A DNA stretch of 64,000 nucleotides, taken from positions 38,998,235 through 39,062,234 of the forward strand of contig CM075781.1 of assembly GCA_037974665.1 (NCBI GenBank), read 5' to 3'. Below the pieces are notes generated by a model. The model worked only from the letters and a program-made list of their open reading frames with translations, searched no databases and was not told where the DNA came from. This stretch comes from Ehretia macrophylla. Its lineage: Eukaryota > Streptophyta > Magnoliopsida > Boraginales > Ehretiaceae. Shown one piece after another: positions 1 to 12,440 of the stretch. Both the position numbers and the translations under genes were made by a program. How positions within the stretch are numbered: the stretch's first letter is position 1; every line of letters starts with the position of its first letter.

Positions 1-77
1 AAGACAAAAGGTCATGCGGCCATTGTAGACATTGAACTTTTTGACTGAACTACAAAGATATCGATTTGATCCATCTT
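1..77. repeat. Segmental duplication copy I, left fragment
   Basis: This short stretch resembles about 16963-17010: both contain GGCCATTGTAGACATTGAAC. In copy II that sequence lies just upstream of lectin pseudogene B. By inference a related lectin copy once lay, or still lies, to the left of the window. The homology is interrupted at 78 by a copia element and resumes at about 5570. Confidence 0.6.
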
Positions 78-1264
78 TGTTGTCCCTTAATTGAACCTAA
101 GAGGGGGGTGAATTAGGTTATATAGACAATACTACTACTTTTTCGATTAAGTAATATACTAGCAATGATTAAACAAAAACAATCTTAAGCAAATATACAC
201 TATAGCAATAGAAATTGTAAGTGAGGCAATTTATCAAATACTTAGTGTGTAGAAAATAATGCAAATAGAGTGTTGAGAGAAAGAGATTGCAAATCGCGAT
301 TTAACATGGTTCGGCCCCCACCTATGTCCACGACCTAAGCTCCCCACTTAGGATTTCAACAATTTTCACTATAGTGACTCTTCAAATGTTGGTGAGTCCA
401 CAAACTAACTACAATGATAGTTCAAGCTTTTACAATAGAAAATTTTCTTCTCAATACAAAGCTTCAACCTCAACACCTTTGATAAGGAATTCCTTACTTT
501 CAAAGTGTTTAACTCTCTCTTTTTGATAAGTGTTTGAGATCAACAATAACAGCCCTCTTTTAGGGTAGATGAATACAATGCATGTTTCTCCCAATATTGT
601 TCACAAATTCTTGCTCAAGTATTGCACAATGATGATTCAAAGATGAATATAGTGTTAGAAAATAAGAGTAATTGCTTTGAATTAATGCTTTGAAAGTTTG
701 CAGTTGAAATAGTTTAATAGAGACTGAAATGTGTGCATTTAATACTCTCCAACATTCATAAAATGACTCTATTTTAAAACAGCATTTTGGCCCGATCGGT
801 CGACCCCTGCTCCACCGATCGACTGGTGGAGAGACCCTCGTCTAGTAGAGAGGTCTCGGGCGGACAACCCCTTGAGCACCGGTCAACCGGTTGCCATAAG
901 GTTATACGGTTTGCTCAAGGCTGCTAGGAATTTGGTTTTTATTATTTTTTGAAATGGTTCTTTTAAGCGTCTTTTGTAAAACATTTTTTTCAAATGTTTC
1001 AAAAATGACTTTTGAGAATCATCATTGAGCATGTACCATTTGCAAGACCCAAATCCCGGTCAAATCCCAACCGGTACCCCTTATGACTTCTGTCTCCATC
1101 CATATAGCTCCATCTTCATTTCTTCGATTCTCTATTTTTTCTTGAGTTGATGGATGATCTTTTTACTTCTATAGCTTGATGGACTTGGAATTCAGAGACA
1201 ACCTCGATTCATCTCATTCATGCACACTTAAACAAACTCATTAGACATAACCGTGGTTTGATCA
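78..1264 (-). repeat. copia-1 3' LTR
   Basis: Begins TGTTGTCCC on the plus strand and aligns closely with 4183-5349 over its length, including the AACCTAAGAGGGGGGT block. It ends TTTGATCA against TTTGTTATCA in the other copy, directly against integrase sequence. Its right end may have been trimmed by the internal deletion. Confidence 0.88.
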
Positions 1265-2240
1265 TTTGACCCTTTTCTTTCAACATTGTTCTTACCATTT
1301 CTTGTAAAGTCCGGTTTTTTCTTTCCACTACCCCATTTTGTTGAGGAGTTCTAAGAACCGAAAATTATGTTCAATGCCACGTACTTCACAATAGTCCATA
1401 AACGATGCATTTATAAATTCGGTGCCTTGGTCACTATGAATACAATTTATATAATAACCTTTCTCATTTTGCACCTTATTACAAAGTTTAGCAAATTCAT
1501 TGAAGGAATCATTTTTATGTGCAAAGGGTCTCACCCATGTGAATCTAGTATAATCATCTATGATAGCATAGACATATCTAGATCCACCTAGGCTTGCCAC
1601 ATCCATTGGACAAAAGAGATCCATGTGTAATTTTTGAAAAGCTCTTGATGTGATTACCTTGCTAATTGTTTTGAAAGATGTTTTGTGTTATTTTTGAAAT
1701 TGGCATGCATCACATAAATGGTCTTTTTGAAATCTAGTCTTAAGAAGACCTATGACAAGTTCTTTTCTAAAAAGTTTAGCAAGTAAATCCATGTTAGCAT
1801 GACCAAGTCTCCTGTGCCATAATCATGAGTCTTCATTAATGGTAACTAAGCATGTCACATTTTGACATTTTAATTCATGGAAATTAATCACATACACATT
1901 ATCGCATCTATTGCCAACAAACAACACTTTATCATCTTTATCATACACCTTGCAACAAGTAGATATAAATTCAACTCTAAATCAATTATCACAGAATTGG
2001 CTTACATTTAACAAATTATATCTAAGACCTTTAACATACAAGACATCATGAATGGAAAGAGAGTTTATATCTCCTATGCTACCTTACCAATGACTTTGCC
2101 TCCTTCATTTCTTCCATAGCTAACTTTACCTTTAAAATCTTTATCAATCTCATTGAAGAAGGAGACATTACCCGTCATATGCTTTGAGCACCCGCTATCA
2201 ATAACCCAAATATCTTCATACTTCACCTTTAGGCCAACCT
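1265..2240 (-). pseudogene. copia-1 truncated pol (protease, GAG-pre-integrase, integrase core)
   Basis: Read right to left. A protease motif, VIDSGCSKHMT, lies near 2200 and carries the Asp-Ser-Gly active site. A GAG-pre-integrase motif (HRRLGHANMD) and zinc-binding CDACQF follow at about 1830-1690. The integrase core includes IDDYTRFTWV and HSDQGTEF at about 1560-1410. After a frameshift near 1365 the third catalytic region (TPQQNGVVERKNRT) is readable, and the frame then enters the LTR at 1264. Stops and frameshifts break the reading. RT and RNase H are absent, so this is a deleted pol and not a full one. Confidence 0.85.
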
Positions 2241-2593
2241 ATCATTCATAGAAACAAATCAAGTTCATTTTGGTCCCCAAGGTTTTATTGGGTCCTTTAA
2301 TGTTATTACAAAGTCCTAACACATCTAACAACCCATTTGGGTCTAAACCATAAAGGAATGTGAGAATCTCTTCCTACCATGTTTCTAAATCTACATCGTG
2401 ATGCATTGTGACCAATCTTCTTATAATAAGTACATCTCTTAAATGATCCTCTTGATGTTGAGGCTACATGCCAAGAGGATGATGCTTTGATAAAATGATT
2501 TTGAAAACCTTTTTGATATGGCTTATAGCCAATCCCTTTTTCATCAATTTTTACTTTTTGTGATTCTTTTAATGGTGGATGGACGATTGAGGA

Positions 2594-4125
2594 TTAAAAA
2601 GCTTTCACAAAGATAGTTTTTGAGAACTTTGGTTTAGAAAATGGCTCATAGTCAATCCCACATTTGTCAAATGGTACTTTTTGGGAGCCAAGAATTTCAT
2701 CTAAGCTTTTTGATCCCTTTGAAAATCTAGCAAGATCATTTTGTAAATCAAGAACTTGTTTTTCAAAATCTTTGATCTCTACTTCATATTTTATCTTTAA
2801 ATGATGATACTCACAAATCTCTTTAGTAAGAGTATCATTTTCATCTCTAAGCTTTTTAACTTCTTTTTGAAGTTCATCATTTTCTTTATGAAGATTATTT
2901 ACTTTTGAGTGTGTAAGGAGAAAACTGTCATGTAGTTTTGAAAATTCATTTGTTAGTTCCTCAAAAGTACTTTCATCATCATTAGAAGAAGAAGAAAATT
3001 CATCACAAGACGAAGAAGTTATCTCATCATCTCTACCATAAAACACACAAAGTCGGCCACTTCGGTTTCACTTAGACTTTTATCACCGGTTGATATATCA
3101 TCCTCAACACAAGCCTTCATTGCCTTTTGCTTCCCTTTGATCAATTTTGGACACTTTGCTTTGATGTGTCTCGGCTTGTCACAATTGAAAATTTTAATCT
3201 CCTATTTGGTCTTTTCCATCTTCTCTTTGAATCTTCTCTTGACTTTGTTGTTGATGGGCTCTCCTTTCTTCATCTTTTTGAATTTCAAGAATTTCTTAAA
3301 ATTCTTTACAAGGAGTGCAAGCTTTTCAAGATCACTACCATCTTTGTCTTTATCACTTGATTGAGATTGAGCAATGAGAGCAAGTGATTTCCTTGTCTTA
3401 TTTTCTTCTTCATCTCGTTCCTTCTCTTGATTCAATACAAGTTCTTCCGTCTCAAGATTGCAAATGAGCTCATGCACTTTTAACTTGGAGAGACCAGTTG
3501 ATTCTCTAATTGATGTCACATTTGGTTTGTATTATTTTGGAAGGGCCATAAGAATCTTCCAGTTGAGTTCTTCATTTGGATACTTCTTTTTGAGAACACT
3601 CAAGTTATTTATAATTTTGGAAAATCTTTGATGCATTTTGTTTAGTGATTCTCCGGCCTTCATACAAAACAATTCATACTCATGGATATGAAGATCAATT
3701 TTGGTATTCTTCACTTGAGACGTCCCTTGATAAGACATATGTAACATATCCCAAATCTCGTGAGCGGTTTCACATTGACTCACATGACCATACTCAATTT
3801 CTTTTAGAGCACAATAGAGGATGTTCTTGGTTCTTGAGTTCTTGGTCATCATGATAATGTCTAGATCATTGAACTCACTCATTTCCTTGGGCACTTGGAT
3901 GGATTTGACTTTCTCCACTCTACTTGAACTTGAACCGTCTTTGACCGTCACTTCCTTCATTAGAACATAAGGACCATCTTCTACCAATGACCATAGAGCA
4001 TAGTCAACAAATTGAATATATGTCTCCATCTTGTTCTTCCAATAATTGAAATTGGTACCTATAAACAATGAAGGCCTATTAGTGGAGTAACCTTCAAAGT
4101 AAAGAGAAGTAGTATTGTTTGCCAT
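2594..4125 (-). pseudogene. copia-1 gag (broken)
   Basis: The gag reading starts at the ATG at 4125, 44 bases downstream of the PBS in element orientation. Residues 1-197 form a copia-type gag domain with NRPSLFIGTNFNYWKNKM near the start. A stop at 3532-3534 and another at 3202-3204 interrupt one frame. A degenerate zinc knuckle (CDKPRHIKAKC, first Cys lost) follows at about 3150-3190. After a frameshift near 3050 comes a Ser/Asp/Glu-rich segment and then a heptad-like Leu/Lys/Glu coiled coil (2600-2960). Gag would form the cytoplasmic virus-like particle. Three breaks make it non-functional. Confidence 0.85.
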
Positions 4126-4168
4126 TTATTTTTACTTTGCTAGATGTTAAACTATATGCAAAGTCCTA

Positions 4169-4180
4169 GCTCTGATACCA
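4169..4180 (-). other. copia-1 primer-binding site
   Basis: The minus strand reads TGGTATCAGAGC, the classic plant retrotransposon PBS complementary to the 3' end of initiator tRNA-Met. It lies two bases inside the 5' LTR and fixes the element's orientation. Confidence 0.92.
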
Positions 4181-4182
4181 CT

Positions 4183-5349
4183 TGTTGTCCCTTAGTTGAA
4201 CCTAAGAGGGGGGTAAATTAGGTTATATAGGCAATACTACTACTTTTTCGATGAGCCAATATACTAGCAATGATTAATCAAAAACAATCTTAAGCAAATA
4301 TGCACTCTAGAAATTGTAACTGGGGCAATTTATCAAACACTTAATATGTAGAAAATAATGCAAAGAGAGTATTGAGAGAAAGAGATTACAAATCGCAATT
4401 TAGCGTAGTTCTGCCCCCGCCTAAGTCCACGACCTAAGTTCCTCGCTTAGGATTTCAACAATTTTCACTATAGTGACTCTTCAAATATTAGTGATTCCAC
4501 AAACCAACTACAATGATAGTTCAAACTTTTACAATAGAAAATTTCTTTCTCAATACAAAGCTTCAACCCCAACACCTTTGATAAGGAATTCCTTCCTTTC
4601 AAAGTGTTTAACTCTATCTTTTTGATAAGTGTTTGAGATCAACAATAAAAACCCTCTTTTAGGGTAGATAAATACAATGAATGTTTCTCTCAATATTGCT
4701 CACAAATTCTTGCTCAAGTATTGCACAATAATGATTCAAAGATGAATATGATGTTAGAAAAAAAGAGTAATTGCTTTGAATCAATGCTTTGAAAGTTTAC
4801 AGTTGAGAGAGTTTAATAGAGGCTGAAATGTGTGCATTTAATGCTCTCCAATGTTCATAAAATGGCTCTATTTTAAAATAGCAATTTGGCTTGACTGGTC
4901 GACCCCTGCTTCACCGGTCGATCGATGGAGAGACCCTTATCCTGTGGAGAGGTCTTGGGCGAACGACCCCTTGAGCACCGGTCGACTGGTTGGCATAGGG
5001 TCGTCCGGTTTGCTCAAAGCTGCCAGGAATTTGATTTTTATTATTTTTTAAAATGTTTCTTTTAAGCGTATTTTGTAAAACCTTTTTCAAATGTTTCAAA
5101 AACGACTTCTGAGAATCATCATTGAGCATGTACCCTTTGCAAGACCCAAATCCCGATCAACTCCCAACCAGTACCCCTTATGACTTCCGTTTCCATCTTC
5201 ATTTCTTTGATTCTTTATCTTTTCTTGAGTTGATGGATGATCTTTTTTCTTCTATAGCTTGATGGACTTAGAATTCGGAGACAACCTTGATTCATATCAT
5301 TCATGCACACTTAAACAAACTCATTAGACATAGCCGTGATTTGTTATCA
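4183..5349 (-). repeat. copia-1 5' LTR
   Basis: Direct repeat of 78-1264. In element orientation it starts TGATAACAAATC and ends GGGACAACA. A GC-richer block with CCGGTCGAC-like motifs lies at about 4890-5010, matching 790-890 in the other LTR. The homology seen between the LTRs stops at 5343-5349, so the exact outer end is tentative. Confidence 0.8.
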
Positions 5350-5569
5350 TTAAAACCAAGATTAGAAGCTTTTTAGGCTAACACTCTTGGTGCCTTAGAT
5401 TAGACTCTTTATTGAATTGATACATGTTTTAAATCGAGTCAGTCAGTCATTAGGATACCGATGTGACCCATTTAAGGACCGAAAGTTCCCGTGATAATAA
5501 TGTCTAATATGGTCTATGCATCGAGATTGATTGAAGTGGAAATATTTTCAGTATTTTTTTTTTTAAAAA
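5350..5569. other. Unassigned flank of copia-1
   Basis: No gene or recognisable repeat. It is not shared with duplication copy II. It could be the remaining outer part of the copia-1 5' LTR, if the true border lies further right than 5349, or a separate small insertion. Confidence 0.3.
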
Positions 5570-6297
5570 AATACTTGTATTGCCATTACACATGGAAAAG
5601 GCCAGATTCTTATACCCTTGGCCCAACTTTCAAAAAGCATGTTAAAAGCATAGATTCCTATGCCCCTAGCCCAACTTTTCAAAAAAGCATGTTGAAAGCA
5701 AATATGTTTGTATTCAATTATTAAATAGGGGGACATTGGAAATTTATTAAGGGCCTTTCAAATCTTTATAAGATTTTACGTCAAATCGCCCCCAAAGGAT
5801 AGTTTGGATGACATAAAAAATAATGGTATGGGTTCAAAACTTTTTGTATTGCCTTGATATTAAATTTTTAACTGATTTAATGCATGTATTTAAATTCATG
5901 TTACATTTTGGAGATTGACAAAACATATCTCACGGTCATTGATGCTAGTAAGGTGATTATGGCTCTCGTAAAGGCACATTAACTCTTGTATGGTACTTAT
6001 CTATCCCCATATAATGTCTAGTTATGTAGAGGTGTTTTCCAAAGTTAAGAAAAGAAATATATATTTTCTCAACAAATCATAGATACTAATAAATAATCTC
6101 AATTTCATAGAATGCGATAGTTTGCTTTGCCTAATCTTGAACGAGTCTTCCAAATTTATGTAGTTTCATTGGAAAAAATGCTTCAATATTTTCACGTGCA
6201 GAGGGATTTTGAATACTTAGTTTCTTTACTTGTGAGACTATTTTAAATGCAGTCATATACGTTATTGTTTGTGTAACAAAATCAATTTTTTACTTTT

Positions 6298-6683
6298 TGT
6301 TAGATTTTGGCTTGGGTCGCCCAATATGAGCTGACCCGGCTTGACCCATTTTGTGTGGGTCAAAGAGAAGTTAAAAGAAAAAGAAAACATTCTTTTTCTT
6401 GGGTGATGTCAGAAGACAGAAGTACAGTCTTCTATTCTCTTCTTCTCTTTTCTCTCTCAAACTCTCTCTACCAGTTTATTGTGTGCAAACAATTAAATCA
6501 AAGGGGCTCTTAAGTTGTGGCCTATAGTTCAAAGTCGAATTCCTGCTTTGAACTCCAATTCGCAGCTTCTAAACGATGGAACAGATGTCATTACTTCCTC
6601 AGGCAAATTCTTCCACATCTACTACGAGGTTAGTATGATTTATGATTTTATGAAGAATCCATATTGTGTATTAAATTTCTTCA
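6298..6683 (+). mobile_element. Solo LTR, 386 bp
   Basis: Begins TGTTAGATTTTGG, ends AAATTTCTTCA (TG...CA), and is flanked by a perfect 5-bp duplication CTTTT (6293-6297 and 6684-6688). Duplication copy II has the empty site at about 17765-17780 (TTTACTTTTCTCTGATATC). The empty site and TSD together indicate an LTR insertion whose internal part was lost by LTR-LTR recombination. The family is not identified, and the strand shown is arbitrary. Confidence 0.82.
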
Positions 6684-7071
6684 CTTTTAAATGATATCCC
6701 ACATCGATGAGAAATAGTGTATATGTGTGATTTATAAATGGATATAAAGAATAACTCGAGTTAATCATTTTGAGCCTGTTGAAAAAATGTTCAAATAGTT
6801 ATTTCTTATGCTTACAACACCAGTCCAAGCGGTTAATTCTTATACTTATAACACCAATCTCGCCTGTTGGCATAAGATTTTGGGTTCGAGACATGACATT
6901 TTCAATGTCACACCATTTAGTTATATTTTCCGTAAAGGAATGTCATTTACACGAACTCTTGTCTTATAAGATCATATAAAATTGGGAGATATAATTTATT
7001 AAGTGATTATGTGTTGGGTATTTAAATGTTAGTCTCTAGCTGGTGTGACAAGAAATGTGTAAAAAAAGATA

Positions 7072-8108
7072 GGGTAAATTGCTCCAGACCCCCCTATGGT
7101 CTAGCGAAAATGTGTAGGACTCCCATATGGTCACAAAAGTCCCTCAAACCCCCCTATGGTCTCTGTCGCATTGCATACACACACCAAATCCATATTTCTG
7201 TCAAAATTAGTAACAGAATATAATAAAAGACTGTTATGCCTCTATTTTTAATAAGCCATAAAATAATCATTTTGGAAATTGTATGTTAGATAAATTTTTT
7301 TAAAAAAAGGGAAGAAGACAATAGTATACTATAACGATCTATGCATACAGATCTATACATATGTATACATATATACATATACTCATACATATCCATATAT
7401 CAACACAGATCTATGCAAAAACATACATATAATCTGGATATGATTGGTATACAAATCATTGGTATATGGATTCAAATATATATATATATATATATATATA
7501 CTGGTATATATAATCGAAAACCAATTGCTTGAAGCTGTACACAAAAACATACATATATACATCAATAATTGGTATATGATTTCATTTAATCGAAAACCAA
7601 TTGTTTGAAGCTGTGGTGGAGATCGATGATGTGGATGGAGTTGTGATAAGGATGAAGAAATCTGAAGGTTGTTATGGTGAGGGGAGAGAATCGTGGGCAA
7701 AGTAGAGGGTGGTGATGGAGATGGAGCTGTGGTAGAGATTGGTAGCGATGTAGTGGATATTTAGGTGGGAATGGGGATGTGGAGGGGAGTAACAGGGTAT
7801 ATGGGGAGGGGCAGGGGAGCTGATCGGAGAAGATGACATTGTTTTAGTTTTTTTCTTTTTTTGTGAAAGGATATTTTAATCAATAAATACACTTATTTTA
7901 TTGATAAAATTATTGAAAACTAATCCAATTTGTAATAGCTGCGCGTGTATTACACATTCAGTTAAAAGTGACGGAATAATTAATGGAAGGGTGTTGTATG
8001 CAATGCAACAAAGACCACAGGGGGGTCTGAGGGACTTTTGTGACCACAAAAGGGTTCCTACGCATTTTCGCTAGACCATAGGGGGGGGGGGTCTGGAGCA
8101 ATTTACCC
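7072..8108. mobile_element. MULE-type non-autonomous TIR element, 1037 bp
   Basis: The ends are inverted repeats of roughly 130 bp: GGGTAAATTGCTCCAGACCC at the left and its reverse complement at the right. Flanks 7062-7071 (AAAAAAGATA) and 8109-8118 (AAGAAATATA) match at 8 of 10 positions, consistent with the 9-10 bp duplication made by Mutator-like transposases. Copy II shows the empty site at about 18165-18175. The interior has TA- and CATA-rich simple sequence, a repeated TAATCGAAAACCAATTG block (7512 and 7588) and a G-rich stretch at 7735-7830. No transposase is readable. Confidence 0.88.
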
Positions 8109-9316
8109 AAGAAATATATTTTTAGAGAAAACAAAAACTTTTATATTTTTAATGCTTGTGCAATTGTATAATCGTTTAACGTTATTTCCTCGAATACATT
8201 TCTGATGTCACACTTCCATTTACTGAAACAGCATTTCCCTCGTAACACCATTTACAGTGCCCTCTAAATGGCTATCTTATCTTGTTTCTTCTTTTTCTTT
8301 TTATTACGGCTTTATTTGGTTTAACTGTAAAATTTTAGTTTTTGAATAAGACTTTTTTGTTAGAAATGTTGTTAAACAAAACCTATTGAATGTTTGGTAT
8401 ATGTTGAGCAATAGTGAAATTTAAAAAATTTTGAAGATGATGTTGGGCTCTCAAAAATGTGAAGGGTATATTTTGAGAGTGGAAATAAAAAACTTACCGC
8501 ATTATATAAAAACAAATTCGCAAAAAAAAATTTTAAGTTTCAATTTGGAACTTCTTATATTTTAGTTTTTTTCAACTTCAAGTTTTACCTAAAACTCCTT
8601 ATAAAAATGGGTCAAATAAATTAAATTTATCTTCTAAATTCATGAAAAGCACTATTAAATGTATAAAAATTAAATCAAACAAACACTATGCTTTCTAAAT
8701 GGCTTTTAACTATCAATCTTGAGGCCATTGAGTCTCACCTCCGCGCCTAATTGGTGCCTACTACAATGAGGAGGAATGGAGCAGGGGCAAGAAGTGAGGG
8801 GATATACATTTCCATTGCATTCCATGTCTTTGAATATTAATATGGAAAATTACATGCTTTAATTTTGATAATCAGATAACGATTTTCATTTTCGACATGA
8901 ATTTTTCATGTGTAACAGTTCTAGTTAAAAATTGTTTAAATGCTTGAAACATTGATAGTGTAAATATAATTTTATTTTCTAATTGGAGACATAACTGTAA
9001 ATTATATTTGATATCTTTGAACACCATAATCGTGTTTTCCCGTCATTGTAACTTTAATAGTGCAGAATTCATACTTTATTTTTTTGTTGAAAATAGTAAA
9101 TAAATATAATAACCACTTTCTAAAAACTTAAGTTTTTTTAAAAAAGTGGTAACTTAAAATAATATAACAATTCCAATTAGCAAACTCATCTTGGTTCAAG
9201 TCGATCTAGCCTCTTATTTAAAAACACTAAAATTGTTTACATGCAAGCTCAAAACATTTTTAGCAACAAAATAAGACTAAATATTGAATCTTTCTTGCAC
9301 GTATAGGAACATGTTA

Positions 9317-10075
<759 letters not shown>

Positions 10076-10185
10076 TATATGGTAATCACTTTCTAATAAT
10101 CTAAACTTAAATAATGTGATAACTTAATCACTTTTTCGATGAGAAAGAGGTAAGGGGTTCAAGGATCTTCAAAGAATAACCTTAC

Positions 10186-10586
10186 GAGGTCGTTTGGTTC
10201 ATGGAATGCTACAAGATTCTTGGGAATGTGAAGTTTGAAATATGATATTCCTATATTTGGTTTGGGAAATGAAAATATTTTTTGGAATACCACATTCCTG
10301 GAAATGCAATATTTTTATGATTTGGTCCATTTCTATTCTTATGTGAGGGGCTAGAAATCTCACATTCTCAATTGAGGGAATTTTTTTGAAAAAGCAAAAT
10401 ATGCAAATACCCATCTTAAAAAATACAAAAATTAAAATCAATAAATAAAAAAAATTCAGAAATAAAAAGATAAAACATAAAAACAAAAAATAAATATTGA
10501 AAATAGAATAAAAATAAAGTAAAAATAAGATAAATAAAATAAAATAAAAATAGGAATAATATAAATTAATAAAAATAAAAAATAAA
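10186..10586. mobile_element. Harbinger/Tourist-like MITE, left part only
   Basis: Starts near GGTCGTTTGGTTCATGGAAT, a pattern typical of plant PIF/Harbinger MITE ends, followed by ATTCC/GGAAT-rich sequence and an A-rich tract (10400-10586). No matching right terminus is seen before the next element begins, so it is truncated or interrupted. Copy II lacks it. Confidence 0.45.
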
Positions 10587-10773
10587 GGAAAAAATGCAAC
10601 AATAGTCCCCATTGTTTACTCAAAAGTCAATATAATCCCCATTATTTCAAAATGTTCAAAGAGGTCCCCAATATTTGTAAATATGCTCATTGTGGTCCCC
10701 ACCGTTAAAAGTTTAGTTAGTTTTAACACATATAAACAGTGTTTCAAGGGTAGAATTGGAAATTCAGTAAAAA

Positions 10774-11105
10774 ATGCACAATCTCACACAAACACACCAA
10801 AAAACACACACTAACACACCCGAAAACATACATACACGAACACACACGAACACACACAAGATCACACACCAGAACACACACAAACACACACCCAAAAATA
10901 CACACACACTAACACACAAAAACACACACGAACACAGACAAGAACACACACGAACACACACAAGAACATACCCGAAAACACATACCAGAACATACACGAA
11001 CACATACACAAAAACATGCACTCGAAAACACACACACACGAACACACATAAAAACACACCCACTAATATTACACACACAAATCCAAAAACACATACATAA
11101 ACTCG
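10774..11105. repeat. CA-rich minisatellite
   Basis: Irregular repeats of ACACACAAACACAC and ACACACGAACACACAC over about 330 bp, all from one strand composition. Long open frames here encode only His/Thr/Asn or Cys/Val repeats and are compositional artefacts. Confidence 0.9.
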
Positions 11106-11580
11106 CGAGGGTGGGGGTGGGGTTTGCAGTGGGTTCACGTAGGTGTGGGTTTAGGTGGGGGTGGTGATGGAGTGGCTGGTGGCTTGCGCTCACGTGGGTG
11201 AGGGGTGGTGTTCGCAATGGGCTTGCATGGGTGGGGGGTGGTGTTCGCCGTGGGCTCGCGTTGTGGGGGTGGTATTCGCGTGACTAGCGGTGTTGATGGT
11301 GGTGACTTGAGGTGTGGGTGGTAGTGACTGGCGGTGTAGGTGGCGGCTGGTGGCTAGTGGTGGTGTTGACACAAAGCCAAAAACACATACACAAACTCGC
11401 GAGGGTGGGGGTGGGGTTTACAGTGGGTTCACGCAGGTGTGGGTTTAGGTGGGAGTGGTGGTGGAGTGACTGGTGGTAGTGCTCGCGTGGGTAGGGGTGG
11501 TGTTCACGTGACTGGCGGTGTTGGTTGGTTAGCCGTGGTGGTGACTGGCGGTGTAGGTGGTCGCTGGTGGTGGTGTTGAC
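11084..11580. repeat. Duplicated G-rich block
   Basis: A segment starting AAAAACACATACATAAACTC (11084) recurs with few changes from about 11378. Both copies contain ACTCGCGAGGGTGGGGGTGG and GGTGTGGGTTTAGGTGGG. The unit spacing is about 294 bp. Many GGG runs on the plus strand give G-quadruplex potential. No coding function is evident. Confidence 0.8.
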
Positions 11581-11629
11581 TGGCAGCTGTGAATTGGGTG
11601 GTGGTGGTGGTGGAGTTGGGTGGGGTGGA

Positions 11630-11830
11630 ACAAGTGAATATTATTGGAGGCTGCAACAACTTGTTTAATATCAGCAATGATTTGAAAAATCTCCCATGGA
11701 ACCGAGAGGGCGTCATTTGACAGCAAGGCATTGAGAAGATCTTGACAGTCCATTTCAATGGTGATTTTTGGGGAGTTCAATGATGCAGCCAGCACACAAC
11801 CTTGGCGAAGAGCTATGTCAATGTGTGTGT
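11630..11830 (-). pseudogene. RNase H-like (RVT_3-type) domain fragment
   Basis: The minus-strand reading contains ALRQGCVLAASLNSPKITIE, then MDCQDLLNALLS and VPWEIFQIIADIK. That is the order and spacing of the plant RVT_3 RNase H-like domain found at the ends of LINE-type polyproteins and in small host proteins. The second acidic catalytic position (E-x-D/MDCQ) is visible. No start, no downstream His/Asp region and no intact frame is seen, so it is a fragment, probably captured by the surrounding TIR element. Confidence 0.5.
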
Positions 11831-12239
11831 GATTTGCGGAGTGAGATGTGTATGTAAATTGCAGAGAGTGAGAGATCGTGGGGGAGAGTGTGTAGAAAGA
11901 TCGAGAATGATCGAGAAAGTATGGAGAAGAGAGAGAAATATTAAAAGTCTGTTTTGTCCTTTTACCGTTAATATCAACTCACGGTGTTAAGGTTTGAGGA
12001 CCTGAGAAGTCATTCTAAAATACTCAGGGACTTATGTAAGACAAGGAAAAAAAGGCAAGGACTTGGATGTCCTTTTCCCCATATATGACAGAAGATATTA
12101 CAGATAATGTTACATGTAAAAATTGACCATTTTATATACTTTTGTAGGAACTCATCTCATATATAGTGCAACGTTTTGTTTAATCTAATAAATATTCATA
12201 GATTATTTCAAGTCTCGTTTGCCTACCAGCAATGTGATC

Positions 12240-12440
12240 TTAGATCCAATTGAAATGTCTCTCTAATAACTTCGTATTTCTATTCTCAAAATACTGGAAT
12301 TGGAGAGAATAAATTTTATCCCCGTGTGATATGAAAATTCGTTCAATTTCAGAGTAATTTTCATACCAAACTTTCTGTCTCATTACCCACTGGATCAACC
12401 ATAATCGTGTAATTTCCATTACGCCCTTCGTTGCCTGCTC
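12240..12440 (-). pseudogene. Jacalin-related lectin exon 1 remnant (copy A)
   Basis: The minus strand reads VDPVGNE, a frameshift, then a WYENYSEIERIFISHGDKIY segment followed by SLQFQYFEN. This matches exon 1 of the lectin copies at 16673-16876 and 38494-38694 (VGPVGG, WDEKG, ISHGD, SLQFQ). Jacalin-related lectins bind mannose, glucose or galactose through a beta-prism fold. Exon 1 supplies the N-terminal strands. The reading loses the start context and ends in a different tail (LLERHFNWI). No exon 2 is found to its left. Its upstream flank (12840-13460) matches that of copy C. Confidence 0.75.

Larger units (their letters stand above)
78..5349 (-). mobile_element. Ty1/copia retrotransposon with internal deletion (copia-1)
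   Basis: Two direct repeats of about 1.18 kb flank a 2.9-kb interior on the minus strand. On that strand the order is 5' LTR (4183-5349), a primer-binding site complementary to tRNA-Met, gag, protease, GAG-pre-integrase and the integrase core. The integrase reading runs into the left LTR near 1264, so reverse transcriptase and RNase H are missing. The element is therefore non-autonomous. No matching target-site duplication is visible (ATCTT on the left, TTAAA on the right), so the outer right border is uncertain. The long coiled-coil gag tail is reminiscent of the SIRE/Tork-type copia groups; that assignment is inferred. Confidence 0.88.
10587..12080. mobile_element. Probable MULE-like element with captured sequence
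   Basis: The left end (GGAAAAAATGCAACAATAGT) and the reverse complement of the right end (GGGGAAAAGGACATCCAAGT) share a general plan: a G/A-rich tip, then GTCCC/GTCCT-containing repeats such as TAGTCCCCATTG and AAGTCCTTGCC. This resembles the better-preserved MULE MITEs at 7072 and 54795. No target-site duplication could be confirmed. The interior holds a CA-rich minisatellite, a duplicated G-rich block and an RNase H-like protein fragment, the composition expected of a Pack-MULE. The assignment is inferred. Confidence 0.5.

Noticed and set aside
7780..7800. GTAACAGGGTAT, resembling part of a homing endonuclease site
   Set aside because: Only a partial match and no associated gene or intron; chance.
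10199..10612. 137-codon Phe/Leu/Ile-rich frame resembling a membrane protein
   Set aside because: It comes from an A/T-rich MITE interior; the hydrophobicity is compositional.
10764..11138. Long frames on both strands in the CA-rich repeat
   Set aside because: They encode only His/Thr/Asn or Cys/Val/Phe repeats from low-complexity DNA.
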